Positions 1-9,150 of a stretch of DNA of 64,000 nucleotides are shown one piece after another. The stretch covers positions 682,001 to 746,000 of the forward strand of contig JADKEB010000031.1 in assembly GCA_016718205.1 (NCBI GenBank), in the 5' to 3' direction. The DNA comes from Saprospiraceae bacterium (GTDB lineage Bacteria > Bacteroidota > Bacteroidia > Chitinophagales > Saprospiraceae). The notes below the pieces were generated by a model that was not told the origin of the DNA, did not search any database, and saw only the letters and a list, made by a program, of their open reading frames with translations. A program made the position numbers and the translations under genes. Position 1 is the stretch's first letter; each line of letters begins with the position of its first letter.

Positions 1-58
1 CCCCATCTTTAAAGAAGTAGGTATCGATCACTTATTTATGTATAAAAATTTGGTTTAA
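1..58 (+). CDS. 3' end of an unidentified gene
   Basis: Frame 2 is open from the window edge to a TAA at 56-58 and would encode the last 18 residues of a protein ending in FMYKNLV. The stretch is too short to name. It is offered only because the downstream sequence to the lipoprotein start is non-coding and the fragment has an amino-acid make-up typical of a protein end. It could be chance. Confidence 0.3.
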   Translation, partial: PIFKEVGIDHLFMYKNLV

Positions 59-203
59 TAGGGTATTTGACTTGAAATTCAAGGATTATAGCAAAGTTTT
101 CCCGAATGTTTGTTAATGATATTCAAATCACTTTTAACATATGAAAAAATAGCTATATCATTGTGGCGAAATCTTTTTAATATTAAATTTAAATCAATTA
201 TTC

Positions 204-374
204 ATGAAAAAGTCAATTATCCTTGGTCTATTTGTTGTTTTAGCTTTAGCTTCTTGTAAAAACGCATCTGATGCACCTCCTGCTGAAGCTGCTCCAGTTG
301 AAGAGGCTGCACCAGTTGAAACTCCTGCTGCTGATACTACAGCTGCTGCAGTTGACACTACAGCTCAACATTAA
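204..374 (+). CDS. Small Ala/Pro/Thr-rich lipoprotein (56 aa)
   Basis: A 56-residue protein with a lysine start, a hydrophobic segment and the lipobox LASC (Cys18), so it should be cleaved by signal peptidase II and lipid-anchored. The mature part is low-complexity: repeated Ala-Pro-Val-Glu and Asp-Thr-Thr-Ala blocks and no folded domain. Such short AP/ET-rich lipoproteins are common in Bacteroidota and their function is unknown. It stands alone, with its own hairpin terminator 43 bases after the stop. The ATG lies just after an AT-rich leader without a Shine-Dalgarno sequence, as expected in this phylum. Confidence 0.85.
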   Translation: MKKSIILGLFVVLALASCKNASDAPPAEAAPVEEAAPVETPAADTTAAAVDTTAQH

Positions 375-416
375 TAAATAGATTTTTTCGCACGAACTGC
401 GATTAAAATAAAAACA

Positions 417-450
417 AAGCCTTTCCTGATTGTATCGGGGAAGGCTTTTT
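417..450 (+). terminator. Rho-independent terminator of the lipoprotein gene
   Basis: Inverted repeat AAGCCTTTCC / GGGAAGGCTT with a 10-12 base loop followed by a T run, 43 bases beyond the lipoprotein stop. Confidence 0.85.
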
Positions 451-497
451 GGTATAAAGGAAGTAAGAAATGGATTAACTTTTGAGATCCATCAATG

Positions 498-971
498 TCA
501 GTTATTATTTTTATGTATGATGTCAATAATGGATTTACATGCAACTAATATAATTTCCCTACCTACTGTTGAAATCACCTGATCCTCATCGGGTTGAAGA
601 GAATCATCCACCAATGCCAGCATATCTTCTTGCGGATAATTTTCAAAGAATGTATCTAATGCTTTTGAAAATGATCCTGACAGAATTGAATTTAAAACTT
701 CCCAGTTTTTTTCTTCAGCCTCTTCAAGGTCTTTTCCATTTAGTTTATGGATTTTACCGCACTGTTCGTTAGCACTATAGTAGAGAACCATAGTCAGGTA
801 CTCAAGCATGCCGGATTCTTCAGTACTCAACAGACTTTGATTATCTTTGTCTATAAATGCCATCAAATCTTTTTGATCTGTGAAAAGTTGCTCCAACTTT
901 GAAGTGTAAACATTCTGATCTTCAAAAATTTCAATATATTTATCAATTGTACTGTCAGTGATATAAATCAT
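498..971 (-). CDS. Hypothetical acidic protein (157 aa)
   Basis: I do not recognise the family. The product is acidic and appears helical and soluble, with no signal peptide or membrane segment. Its C-terminal half ends in a hydrophobic helix (GREIILVACKSIIDII) and a short Asn-rich tail. It is divergent from the KAS III-like gene at 1122 and has its own -7 box (1001-1008). Codon use is like that of its neighbours, and the frame is open throughout, so it is probably a real gene. The ATG at 971 is the first in frame after the promoter. Confidence 0.7.
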   Translation of the reverse strand: MIYITDSTIDKYIEIFEDQNVYTSKLEQLFTDQKDLMAFIDKDNQSLLSTEESGMLEYLTMVLYYSANEQCGKIHKLNGKDLEEAEEKNWEVLNSILSGSFSKALDTFFENYPQEDMLALVDDSLQPDEDQVISTVGREIILVACKSIIDIIHKNNN

Positions 972-1000
972 ATTATAAATTAATTAGCTAAATAAATGTA

Positions 1001-1008
1001 CAAAAGTA
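1001..1008 (-). promoter_or_regulatory. Bacteroidota-type -7 box upstream of the 971 gene
   Basis: On the minus strand the sequence reads TACTTTTG, matching TAnnTTTG, 30 bases upstream of the ATG at 971. No good -33 TTG is visible at the usual spacing. Confidence 0.45.
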
Positions 1009-1020
1009 TTTAAAAATCAT

Positions 1021-1028
1021 TACATTTG
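1021..1028 (+). promoter_or_regulatory. Possible -7 box upstream of the KAS III-like gene
   Basis: TACATTTG matches TAnnTTTG and lies about 94 bases before the ATG at 1122, which would leave a long 5' leader. No -33 element is clear. Confidence 0.3.
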
Positions 1029-1121
1029 GTGCTTCATGGTGTTAATTGATTCTTATACCCTCAATATAAGTTCTGTTTTGTATTCCATCCAGAGCAGCAT
1101 TATATTAATAAACAACTCTTT

Positions 1122-2192
1122 ATGTTACGCACAGTTATAACAGGTACCGGAAGTTATATTCCTGAAGCCATTGTCTCTAATGATGACTTTATCAAGAACA
1201 AATTTTATAGTGAAGATGGAAACATCATTGAATCACCTTCGCATGAAATCATAAAAAAATTTGAAGATATCACCGGTATTTCAGAAAGAAGGTATGTATC
1301 TGAAGAATTGATGGCATCAGATTTGGGATATATTGCAGCAAAAAAAGCAATAGAAGATGCCAATATTGATCCGGAAACACTGGACCAGATCATTGTTGCA
1401 CACAATTATGGTGATGTGGCCTATAATTCTGTTCAAACGGATGCTGTACCCGCTTTAGCTTCAAGAATAAAACAAAAGCTTGGTATAATCAATCCTTCTT
1501 GTATCGCTTATGATATATTATTTGGTTGCCCGGGATGGTTGCAAGGAGTAATCCACTCAGATGCTTTTTTCAAAGCCGGGATTGCCAGAAAAATTTTGGT
1601 AATAGGTGCGGAAGCATTGTCCAGAGTAATAGATCCATATGATCGTGATAGTATGATATTTAGTGATGGTGCGGGAGCGACTGTATTGGAGTACGTAGAA
1701 ACACACAGTGATTCAGGTATAATTGCTTCAGCGGTTCAATCGCACTGTGTTCAGGAAGCAAATTATATAAATTTTGGTGAGTCATATAGACCAGACAGCG
1801 ATCCCAGCATCAGATATATAAAAATGAAGGGCAGGAAAGTCTATGAATATGCTATCAAAAATGTGCCACTGGCTATGAAGTATTGTGTCGAAAAAAGTGA
1901 AGTTGACGTCCGGGCCATAAAAAAGATTTTTATCCATCAGGCAAATGAAAAGATGGATGAAGGTATAATAAAGATGTTTTACAGATTATATGGTATCAAA
2001 GATATTCCAAACAACATCATGCCTATGAACATTCATAAAAATGGAAATAGTTCAGTTGCGACCATCCCTACCCTCTTTGATTATGTAAAACACGGTTGGA
2101 TGGATGATCATGAATTGAAGGAAGGCGATATCATTATGTTTGCATCCGTGGGTGCAGGTATGAATATCAATGCAGCGACATACAGAATGTAG
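1122..2192 (+). CDS. 3-oxoacyl-ACP synthase III family protein (KAS III-like)
   Basis: A 356-residue thiolase-fold condensing enzyme. The KAS III catalytic triad is visible: Cys135 in FGCPGWL, His272 in FIHQAN and Asn309 in HKNGNSS. Enzymes of this type join an acyl-CoA or acyl-ACP to a malonyl-type extender or to a second acyl chain. The sequence differs from the second KAS III in this window (62669-63724): an N-terminal insertion around residues 25-40, and a FGCPGW rather than CSGF cysteine site. That makes it more likely a special-purpose synthase (secondary lipid, polyketide or OleA-like chemistry) than the housekeeping FabH. It appears to be transcribed alone. Confidence 0.85.
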   Translation: MLRTVITGTGSYIPEAIVSNDDFIKNKFYSEDGNIIESPSHEIIKKFEDITGISERRYVSEELMASDLGYIAAKKAIEDANIDPETLDQIIVAHNYGDVAYNSVQTDAVPALASRIKQKLGIINPSCIAYDILFGCPGWLQGVIHSDAFFKAGIARKILVIGAEALSRVIDPYDRDSMIFSDGAGATVLEYVETHSDSGIIASAVQSHCVQEANYINFGESYRPDSDPSIRYIKMKGRKVYEYAIKNVPLAMKYCVEKSEVDVRAIKKIFIHQANEKMDEGIIKMFYRLYGIKDIPNNIMPMNIHKNGNSSVATIPTLFDYVKHGWMDDHELKEGDIIMFASVGAGMNINAATYRM

Positions 2193-2354
2193 CAACGGTT
2201 GCACCATTTATATCCGAACATATAAATAATGAAACTACATAACACTATAATTGGAATGCACATTTTTTGACTATAACTACCATAAAAGTGAAATTTAATC
2301 CTTTAAAAACATAGGTTAGTATAAAAAAGCTATATATAAGTAAAATTATTTCTT

Positions 2355-2362
2355 TAATTTTG
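2355..2362 (+). promoter_or_regulatory. -7 box of the membrane protein/glycosyltransferase run
   Basis: TAATTTTG matches TAnnTTTG and lies 25 bases before the ATG at 2388, a usual distance for this phylum. It would serve the gene at 2388 and probably the glycosyltransferase that follows 6 bases after it. Confidence 0.55.
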
Positions 2363-2387
2363 TACTGTAATTAAATATACATACGAT

Positions 2388-2906
2388 ATGACTACATATA
2401 AAGAATATAGGTATGGCGGCGGCAATAGTCCATTTGGATTTTTAGGCCCATTACTCATTCTTGCTGTTTTTTTTACCATTTTGTTTTTTATGGCAAAAGG
2501 TCTTTTCTGGTTATTGTCATGGGCGACACCGGTGTTACTTATTTTGACTTTGATCATAGATTACAAAGTAATAAAAGACTTTTTTAGTTTTATATGGAAG
2601 TTACTCAAAGAAAATCCCTGGGCCGGCGTTTTAGCAGTGGTAATGATTGTTTTTGCATACCCTTTTGTGGCTGGTTATCTGTTTATAAAAGCTTTGGGTA
2701 AAAGAAGTATTAAAAAAGCAATGGAAAAGGTAACTCAGGAAAAAAACACTTATACTGACTATGAAGAAGTAGTCGAAGAAGATGATTCATTTTTAGAACT
2801 ACCACCACTAAAGAGAAAACCGGAGCCGATCCGACATGAAAAAGACAACGTAAACGAAAACGTCAAAAACGACAAAGCCAATGAATATGATGATATGTTT
2901 AAATAA
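2388..2906 (+). CDS. Hypothetical membrane protein (172 aa)
   Basis: Starts with a Tyr/Gly-rich cytosolic segment, then has three hydrophobic stretches (about residues 18-50 and 70-95) that look like two to three membrane helices. A charged, Lys/Glu/Asn-rich tail with a run of acidic residues follows. I do not recognise the family. The stop is 6 bases before the glycosyltransferase start at 2913, so the two are probably co-transcribed, which suggests a role in the envelope. The second half of the tail is low-complexity and probably disordered. Confidence 0.75.
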   Translation: MTTYKEYRYGGGNSPFGFLGPLLILAVFFTILFFMAKGLFWLLSWATPVLLILTLIIDYKVIKDFFSFIWKLLKENPWAGVLAVVMIVFAYPFVAGYLFIKALGKRSIKKAMEKVTQEKNTYTDYEEVVEEDDSFLELPPLKRKPEPIRHEKDNVNENVKNDKANEYDDMFK

Positions 2907-2912
2907 ACACCT

Positions 2913-4037
2913 TTGATCATTTTTGGTATTATAATTTTCTCTGGTTTTGTCTATGTATTCATCTTATACTGGATATATTTATACTGGAATACGCCAATGG
3001 ACAAGTATTCCCAAAATACGGCAAGCAAAATAGATGTCTCCATTGTAATTGCCGCCCGCAATGAAGAGCAAAATATTGAAGCATGCCTGCTAAGCATCAT
3101 TGTAAATGAGTACAAAAAAGACAACTTTGAAATTATTGTAGTAGATGACCATAGTACAGATAATACAAAAGAGTGCATAATCAGCCTTAATGCTCCCAAT
3201 GTCAGGGTTTTAAGTCTTCCGGAACTTCTGCAGGGCAAAAAAGCTGCCCTATCTTATGGAATAGCAGCAGCTAATCATCCGATTATCATCACTACTGATG
3301 CCGATTGTAAAGTAAGTCGACATTGGATCCATGCCCATGCAAAAGCTTACCAAAACGATATAGTCCAAATGTGTACATCGGTAGTACTGCCGGAAGAAAG
3401 TCCGTCCATCCTTAATGCATTTCAGTTTTTAGATATGGTTGCAACAATGGCAACAACTAAAGCCGGAATTCTGTCCCAACAATACTATCTGGCTAACGGA
3501 GCCAATCTAAGCTTTAGGAAGGAAGCTTTTATGAAAACCAGTGGATACGTCGGTAACGAAAAGATAGCTTCCGGTGATGATATTTTTCTAATCAATAAAA
3601 TTGTTAAGGCCTATCCTGGATCTATCAGGTTTATCTCAGATCAAGCAGCTATAGCTATCACAAAACCGGAAAAATCGTGGGACAGTCTATGGTATCAGCG
3701 TATCAGATGGGCTTCCAAATCATCTAAGACCAATAATCTAACCCTCATGGCACTCCAGGGTTATATTTTTCTGTATTCCTGCTTGCTTGTTATCGGATGT
3801 ATTACAAGCATTTTGCTGATCTCTGCATCACTTGTATTTTCAATATTGACAGGAATACTACTCAAATACACGGCAGATTATTTCTTTCTGCAAAGATTAA
3901 GTATACATTATGGACGCCAGTTTAAATTGTCTTATTTTATTCCGAGCTTTTTTATATATTTCTTTCACATCATAGCCTCCGGTATAGTCGCTTTATTTCC
4001 AGGAAATTATAAATGGAAAGGCAGAAGCGTCACCTGA
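2913..4037 (+). CDS. Family 2 glycosyltransferase, membrane-bound
   Basis: A 374-residue GT-A fold glycosyltransferase. One N-terminal membrane helix (residues 3-22) precedes the catalytic domain. Nucleotide-sugar motifs are visible: VIAARNEE, VVDDHSTDNT, TDADCK (metal-binding DxD-type), SGDDIFL (acidic general-base region) and QRIRW, the Q/RxRW signature of processive and related GT2 enzymes. Two or three membrane helices follow at the C-terminus. It presumably adds a sugar to a lipid or growing polysaccharide on the cytosolic face. The start is TTG and no better ATG exists before the first helix. A MITE-like element separates it from the next glycosyltransferase, so the two may be in different transcripts. 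Confidence 0.88.
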   Translation: MIIFGIIIFSGFVYVFILYWIYLYWNTPMDKYSQNTASKIDVSIVIAARNEEQNIEACLLSIIVNEYKKDNFEIIVVDDHSTDNTKECIISLNAPNVRVLSLPELLQGKKAALSYGIAAANHPIIITTDADCKVSRHWIHAHAKAYQNDIVQMCTSVVLPEESPSILNAFQFLDMVATMATTKAGILSQQYYLANGANLSFRKEAFMKTSGYVGNEKIASGDDIFLINKIVKAYPGSIRFISDQAAIAITKPEKSWDSLWYQRIRWASKSSKTNNLTLMALQGYIFLYSCLLVIGCITSILLISASLVFSILTGILLKYTADYFFLQRLSIHYGRQFKLSYFIPSFFIYFFHIIASGIVALFPGNYKWKGRSVT

Positions 4038-4112
4038 AAAGGCAGAACAGGTGTGGTAATAAGAATCGTAGCAAAAAATCTCCATTCAACTCCAAACTAC
4101 AAGTACATGCTA

Positions 4113-4273
4113 AGAGTATGTTTAAATTTTTATGTTTGAGCGAAAGTGAGGAAATTTAATTTTGGACAAGGCATATTTTGCAGACGTAGCCGGAAGTTAC
4201 GGCGAAAAATATAACGCTGGATAAAATTAAATTTGCCACTTGGAGCCAAATGATAAAAGTTTAAACATACTCT
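4113..4273. mobile_element. MITE-like element, family A, copy 1
   Basis: A 161-bp element bounded by perfect 14-bp inverted repeats: AGAGTATGTTTAAA at 4113-4126 and its complement at 4260-4273. It has no open frame. The inside is AT-rich with a GC-richer core. A second element with the same ends lies at 48653-48814, and part of this copy's interior recurs at 50010-50056. It fills most of the 308-bp gap between two glycosyltransferase genes. The length, lack of coding and shared ends fit a non-autonomous transposon; no transposase is present in the window. Confidence 0.8.
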
Positions 4274-4345
4274 AAAGGTAAACAATGAATAGCATTCCGG
4301 ATGTCCTTATTTATTACTACATTTGCGTTATAAAGCATTTGAGAT

Positions 4346-5035
4346 TTGACACCAGTCATTGATGTAATTATACCAGTATTTAACGAAGAAGATTCCATAG
4401 GAAAGGTACTTGATGAAATACCACCTTACTTGGTACGTAACATTATAGTATGCGACAATGGAAGTACTGACAGGACTAAGGAGGTAGCAAAAAATAAAAA
4501 AGCCATTACGGTCACTCAATCTATAAAGGGATACGGCAATGCCTGTCTGAAAGGAATGGAATATATAGCAAAGCTTGATATCCATCCTGACATTGTAGTA
4601 TTTTTGGATGGTGATTATTCCGACTTCCCAGAGGAAATGCCTGAATTAATACGCCCTATTGTGGAGGACAACAAAGATTTGGTGATCGGTTCCCGTGCGT
4701 TGGGTCAAATGGAAAAAGGATCCATGATGCCTCAACAGATTTTTGGCAATTGGCTGGCTACCAACCTGATAAGAATTATATACAATTACGAATTCACAGA
4801 TTTGGGACCATTTCGGGCAATAAAGTACCAACGACTTCTGGAATTGAAAATGGAAGATAAAACCTTTGGCTGGACAGTGGAAATGCAAGTCAAGGCCGCT
4901 AAAAACCGTTTAACTACTTGTGAACAACCAGTCAGATACAGGAAAAGAATAGGAAAATCTAAGGTATCAGGTACGATTCGAGGCTCTGTCCTGGCAGGTC
5001 ATAAGATACTGTGGACTATTTTTAAACTTATATAA
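4346..5035 (+). CDS. Family 2 glycosyltransferase, DPM1/polyprenyl-phosphate type
   Basis: A 229-residue soluble GT2 domain without membrane helices. Motifs: VIIPVFNEED, VCDNGSTDRT, KGYGNACLKG, FLDGDYSDFP (metal-binding) and DLVIGSRALG. The C-terminal region LGPFRAIKYQ and the GWTVEMQVKA block are typical of dolichyl- or polyprenyl-phosphate glycosyltransferases. It is likely to charge a lipid carrier with a hexose. The start is TTG at 4346, with no in-frame ATG before the first beta strand. The next gene begins 17 bases after its stop. The gene at 6509 is a GT-C-like protein that would use a lipid-linked sugar, so the two could be a donor-maker and donor-user pair. Confidence 0.87.
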   Translation: MTPVIDVIIPVFNEEDSIGKVLDEIPPYLVRNIIVCDNGSTDRTKEVAKNKKAITVTQSIKGYGNACLKGMEYIAKLDIHPDIVVFLDGDYSDFPEEMPELIRPIVEDNKDLVIGSRALGQMEKGSMMPQQIFGNWLATNLIRIIYNYEFTDLGPFRAIKYQRLLELKMEDKTFGWTVEMQVKAAKNRLTTCEQPVRYRKRIGKSKVSGTIRGSVLAGHKILWTIFKLI

Positions 5036-5052
5036 CATGAATAGGAAAAAAC

Positions 5053-6537
5053 ATGTTTGAGATTTTTGGGTATGTACTGGTAATAGTTTATTCCATCGCA
5101 CTGATATACATTACGATCTACTGTCTTATGCAACTGCATTTACTGTACAGATATCTGTTTTCAAAAGCTGAAATAAATAAAAACCCAAATCTTCCTGCTC
5201 ACCCATCTGAATGGCCTTTAGTCACCATACAATTGCCTCTTTACAATGAAAAGTATGTGGCAGAGCGACTGATCGATAACATCATCCTATTAGATTATCC
5301 TAAAGAATCCCTGGAAATACAAATTCTCGACGATTCGACTGATGATACAACCAATATCGTTAATAAAAAAGTAGCGCAATATCAAAAACTGGGTTATAAC
5401 ATATGTTCCATCCGTAGAACTACCAGAAATGGATTTAAAGCAGGTGCACTCAAGGAAGGAATGTCATTTGCCCAAGGTAAATATATTGCTATTTTTGATG
5501 CAGATTTTCTTCCAAAGAGAGATTTTCTTAAAAAAACCGTACCAGCTTTTGAGCAACTTGAAATTGGAGTCGTTCAAACAAGATGGGCACATATCAATCA
5601 AAAAGACTCTCTGCTTACCGAAATGCAGGCGATGCAGCTCAATGTGCATTTTACTGTGGAACAAACGGGACGCTTTAATGCAGGATATTTTCTACAATTT
5701 AACGGTACAGCTGGTATTTGGCGTAAAAAATGTATCACGGATGCTGGTGGTTGGGAAGCGGATACGCTTACTGAAGACTTGGATCTCAGCTACCGAGCAC
5801 AGCTAAAGGGATGGAAGATTCACTACATGGAAGATGTATTAGCTCCTGCAGAATTACCGTCAGAAATCAATGGTCTGAAATCGCAACAATTCAGGTGGAT
5901 GAAAGGTGGCGCGGAAACCGCCAAAAAATTGTTGCCAAAAGTTTGGTTGTCAGAAATTTCATTTACCCAAAAGATTCAGGCATCGATACACCTTTTGTCC
6001 AGTACTGTATTTATTTTTGTTTTCTTATTGGGTGTTTTTAGTTTCCCTTTGCTGTTTTTTATCAATCCCTTGGGTCTAGACCCCGGAAAGTTCTCAATTT
6101 TTATGATATCCATGATTGCTATCATCATGGTATACTATGTGGCCAATGTTCAGACTGCCTGGCCAAAAGAAAATAAACTGTGGATGATTTTCAAATTTGT
6201 ATTTTTATTTCCTGTTTTCCTGTCTTTGTCCATGGGACTTGCTTTTCACAATGCGCTTGCTGTAATACAGGGCTTAGCTGGTAGAAAATCACCTTTTGTA
6301 AGAACCCCGAAATATGGAACTGTTGAAAATAAAACACCAAAATTCAGGAAAACTTACTTTTCAAAAAGATTGAGTCTGGTTTCGGTGGGAGAAGGTTTGC
6401 TAAGTCTGTATTTCATATTTGCTGTTTATTATGGCTGGAATAACCATATGGCATATTTTCTGCTGTTTCATATGATGTTGGCTTTAGGATATTTTATCTT
6501 GTTTTTATATGCACTCAGAAGTAAACTATTCAGCTGA
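5053..6537 (+). CDS. Cellulose synthase/ceramide glucosyltransferase-like GT2
   Basis: A 494-residue integral membrane glycosyltransferase. An N-terminal helix precedes a GT2 domain with VTIQLPLYNE, LDDSTDDT, IFDADFLP (DxD), TLTEDLDLS (TED) and QQFRWMKG (QxxRW). This full motif series is that of processive or cellulose synthase-like enzymes and of ceramide glucosyltransferase. Four or five membrane helices follow from about residue 315. It probably makes a glycolipid or a glycan chain at the inner membrane. Its end overlaps the next gene by 29 bases, implying tight coupling. Confidence 0.88.
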   Translation: MFEIFGYVLVIVYSIALIYITIYCLMQLHLLYRYLFSKAEINKNPNLPAHPSEWPLVTIQLPLYNEKYVAERLIDNIILLDYPKESLEIQILDDSTDDTTNIVNKKVAQYQKLGYNICSIRRTTRNGFKAGALKEGMSFAQGKYIAIFDADFLPKRDFLKKTVPAFEQLEIGVVQTRWAHINQKDSLLTEMQAMQLNVHFTVEQTGRFNAGYFLQFNGTAGIWRKKCITDAGGWEADTLTEDLDLSYRAQLKGWKIHYMEDVLAPAELPSEINGLKSQQFRWMKGGAETAKKLLPKVWLSEISFTQKIQASIHLLSSTVFIFVFLLGVFSFPLLFFINPLGLDPGKFSIFMISMIAIIMVYYVANVQTAWPKENKLWMIFKFVFLFPVFLSLSMGLAFHNALAVIQGLAGRKSPFVRTPKYGTVENKTPKFRKTYFSKRLSLVSVGEGLLSLYFIFAVYYGWNNHMAYFLLFHMMLALGYFILFLYALRSKLFS

Positions 6538-7879
6538 ACCATCCCGAGACAAGATTGTGAAACATCTCATTCTCCTGTGTTTCATACTTGCTGTAAGTGC
6601 TATTGAATATCTCTTTGATCAAAAAGATTTTTATTCAGCATTTCCCCTATTCGCCATGGGCTTCGGATTGATGTTATTGATCTATAAGTCAAATTACAAT
6701 TTGAAAATGGTGATTGCTGCCGGTATCATCACTCGTTTGGCAATTTTATTTGTACTCCCCGGTTTTTCTGATGATGTATATCGATTTTTCTGGGATGGCA
6801 GACTTATTTTAGAAGGCATCAATCCTTATGGTATCATTCCGAAAGATGCTTTAGAGCTCCGCTTACCACATCTCGACACAGAACTGTTTCATTTATTAAA
6901 TTCACCGGAATACTACACGATTTATCCACCAGTCAATCAATTTTATTTTGCCATCAGTGCCTTAACAGGCGATATCAAATCCTATGTGGTCATCATGAGG
7001 TTGCTCATTATCGCAACAGAACTCGCAGGCATTATGTATCTACTGATGTTATTGAAAAGAAGAAAGCTGGACACAAAAAGTGTGATCTTATATTATTTAA
7101 ATCCATTGGTAATTGTGGAATGTATCGGAAATCTTCATTTTGAAGTTGTGATGCTATCATTCATGATAATATCTGTCTACTATTTATTTGATTCAAAGTA
7201 TGTGAAAGGAGCTTTTTTTCTGGCATGCAGTATAGGTGTAAAATTGCTGCCATTGATGATCATTCCTTTTTTCCTTTTCAGGATGCCTTCCAAATACCGT
7301 TTCAGATTTTTAAGTCTTCTCAGCATCTTTTTAATGCTCATTTTTATACCATTATTTTTTGGTTTCGCATCGGTTTCCTTTTTGAGCAGTGTGGACTTAT
7401 ACTTTCGTAAGTTTGAGTTTAATGCAAGTATATATTACATCCTCAGATATGCCGGAAATTTGATTTCAGGATATAATCTAATCCAATTTATCGGTCCATT
7501 ATTGGCAATAGTAACATTGATGACCAATATCTATCTTGCAAATAAATACAAAAAATACTCTGAAACAAACTTTTGGAATTACAGTCTTTTAGTATGGACT
7601 ATTTATCTATTGCTTTCGACCACTGTGCATCCATGGTATATCATCTCTTTAGTATTATTCGGCATACTTTCAGACAGAACCTACCCTTTAGTATGGTCCT
7701 TTCTGGCCTTTATTTCATACGTGAACTACAGCCAACTCTCTTACCATGAAAATCTCTGGTTTGTGGCAATAGAATACCTTTTGTTATGGTTTGTAATAAT
7801 ATTTGAACACAAGAGATCATCTCTCTTTTCTACCGTTAGGTGCCAAATTACCAGAAAGCTATCGCCAAAAGCAAAATAA
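6509..7879 (+). CDS. Polytopic GT-C/DUF2029-like mannosyltransferase-type protein
   Basis: A 456-residue protein with about ten hydrophobic helices. The first loop contains FSDDVYRFFWDG followed by GINPYG, the acidic loop motif of GT-C membrane glycosyltransferases (family 87 and mannosyltransferase relatives), where Asp binds the lipid-phosphate sugar. No soluble catalytic domain is seen. It starts inside the preceding glycosyltransferase (29-base overlap). With the DPM-type enzyme at 4346 it could transfer a lipid-linked sugar in the periplasm. Family assignment rests on topology and the DDVYRFFWDG loop. Confidence 0.78.
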   Translation: MHSEVNYSAEPSRDKIVKHLILLCFILAVSAIEYLFDQKDFYSAFPLFAMGFGLMLLIYKSNYNLKMVIAAGIITRLAILFVLPGFSDDVYRFFWDGRLILEGINPYGIIPKDALELRLPHLDTELFHLLNSPEYYTIYPPVNQFYFAISALTGDIKSYVVIMRLLIIATELAGIMYLLMLLKRRKLDTKSVILYYLNPLVIVECIGNLHFEVVMLSFMIISVYYLFDSKYVKGAFFLACSIGVKLLPLMIIPFFLFRMPSKYRFRFLSLLSIFLMLIFIPLFFGFASVSFLSSVDLYFRKFEFNASIYYILRYAGNLISGYNLIQFIGPLLAIVTLMTNIYLANKYKKYSETNFWNYSLLVWTIYLLLSTTVHPWYIISLVLFGILSDRTYPLVWSFLAFISYVNYSQLSYHENLWFVAIEYLLLWFVIIFEHKRSSLFSTVRCQITRKLSPKAK

Positions 7880-8072
7880 CCCATGGAATAGTCTTTAATA
7901 TAAGAAAGGGCAAATTTTTAGATGCCGGATGATCACGATGTTCAAAAAATCTTTGCCTTAACCCTTTTGTGTGCTCATTTCTGATAAACTTCAAAGAATG
8001 ATTGCTTCTGACAATATACAATGGAGTATAGCCGGAATTAGTAATTGTTTCAGATGTGGTGTGACGTTTCAT
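7848..8072 (-). CDS. Hypothetical small tail-anchored protein (74 aa)
   Basis: A basic 74-residue protein with one hydrophobic segment at the very C-terminus (IPWVILLLAIAFW), which would leave the charged N-terminal part in the cytosol. It overlaps the 3' end of the opposite-strand gene at 6509-7879 by 32 bases. I do not recognise it. It lies in a gap that otherwise has no gene on either strand and has normal codon use, so it is probable but not certain. Confidence 0.5.
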   Translation of the reverse strand: MKRHTTSETITNSGYTPLYIVRSNHSLKFIRNEHTKGLRQRFFEHRDHPASKNLPFLILKTIPWVILLLAIAFW

Positions 8073-8207
8073 TTTATTAAGTTCAATTTTAATAGAAAAC
8101 GTAACCCATTGAAATAAAGTTATTTACAAAACAATTCTTTAGACAAATGCTTGTAATTTAAGGATTACTTCTAGTATTGTCCGGAAGTTGGGGTGTTATC
8201 TTTTTTG

Positions 8208-8969
8208 CTATTTTACAAAGACAAAAGATCGATCGTCTGACAAATCCGGCTGATAGCAATACCCTTCCATATCAAAATATTTCAAATCATCAGGATGTGT
8301 TATCCTATTTTTTATCACATATGCAGCCATAAGGCCTCTGGCTCGCTTTGCATTAAATGATATAAAAGTTCTCTTTCCATCTTTCATTTCAAAAAACTCT
8401 GCATTGATTATGACTTTGTCTACTTGAGATATTTTTACACTCTTAAAATATTCGTCGGAAGCCAGATTCAGGAGGTAATTTGAATCCGTAGATTGAAGAG
8501 ACCTGTTGATGCCTTGAGTGATCTTGTCTCCCCAAAAATGGTAAAGATTGGTTCCTTTTGTTGTTTTGAATTTCAGTCCCATCTCCAGTCGGTAGGTTTT
8601 CATCAAATCAAGAGGTCTCAACATGCCATATAGCCCCGATAAAATCAGTAAATACTTCTGGGCATATGCCATTTCAGATGTACTAAACGAATGTGCATTC
8701 AATCCTGAGTATACTTCGCCAGTAAAATTATAAATGGCACTTCTGCAGTTTTCTGTGGAAAAATCCACCGACAGGGAGTCTATCAATGCGCAGGTATGAT
8801 CTGTGAGTTTGTCACTCAAAGACATAAGTGATTTTATCTCTTCTCTCTTTTTGCATTTCAAAATATGTATCAATTCGCTTGTTTCTTCTATAAAAACAGG
8901 ACTTGTGTGTGGCTCAGCCTTTAGTGATTTTCTTTCTGAAGATTTGGACGGAGATAGTATAATGACCAT
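8208..8969 (-). CDS. yaaA: Peroxide stress protein YaaA
   Basis: A 253-residue protein of the YaaA (DUF328) family, matching the family length. Signatures are the N-terminal ILSPSKS, the LYGMLRPLDLMKTYRLEMG block near the middle and NLASDEYFK in the second half. In other bacteria YaaA lowers intracellular free iron during hydrogen peroxide stress and thereby limits DNA and protein oxidation; it has a DNA-binding fold. It is a single gene with non-coding flanks. Confidence 0.92.
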   Translation of the reverse strand: MVIILSPSKSSERKSLKAEPHTSPVFIEETSELIHILKCKKREEIKSLMSLSDKLTDHTCALIDSLSVDFSTENCRSAIYNFTGEVYSGLNAHSFSTSEMAYAQKYLLILSGLYGMLRPLDLMKTYRLEMGLKFKTTKGTNLYHFWGDKITQGINRSLQSTDSNYLLNLASDEYFKSVKISQVDKVIINAEFFEMKDGKRTFISFNAKRARGLMAAYVIKNRITHPDDLKYFDMEGYCYQPDLSDDRSFVFVK

Positions 8970-9116
8970 AATAATTGCTAATTATCCAAAAAATATGTGA
9001 ATAATTTTCATATCATTCCAAATATATGATTCAATTTTATTTTTTGGCACGGTTTTAGATTATATTAGAATGAGATTGAGTTTATGAGTAATTAATTAAG
9101 CAAATTGTTTACTCGA

Positions 9117-9150
9117 GACCGATTCTGTAGGGAGAATCGGTCTTTTTTTT
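9117..9150 (+). terminator. Strong hairpin with T run between yaaA and the ABC-F gene
   Basis: Perfect 10-bp stem GACCGATTCT / AGAATCGGTC with a 6-base loop, then eight T on the plus strand. The nearest genes read on the minus strand, where the hairpin follows the ABC-F stop but is preceded, not followed, by the homopolymer. It may stop antisense plus-strand transcription or act on both strands. Confidence 0.55.
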
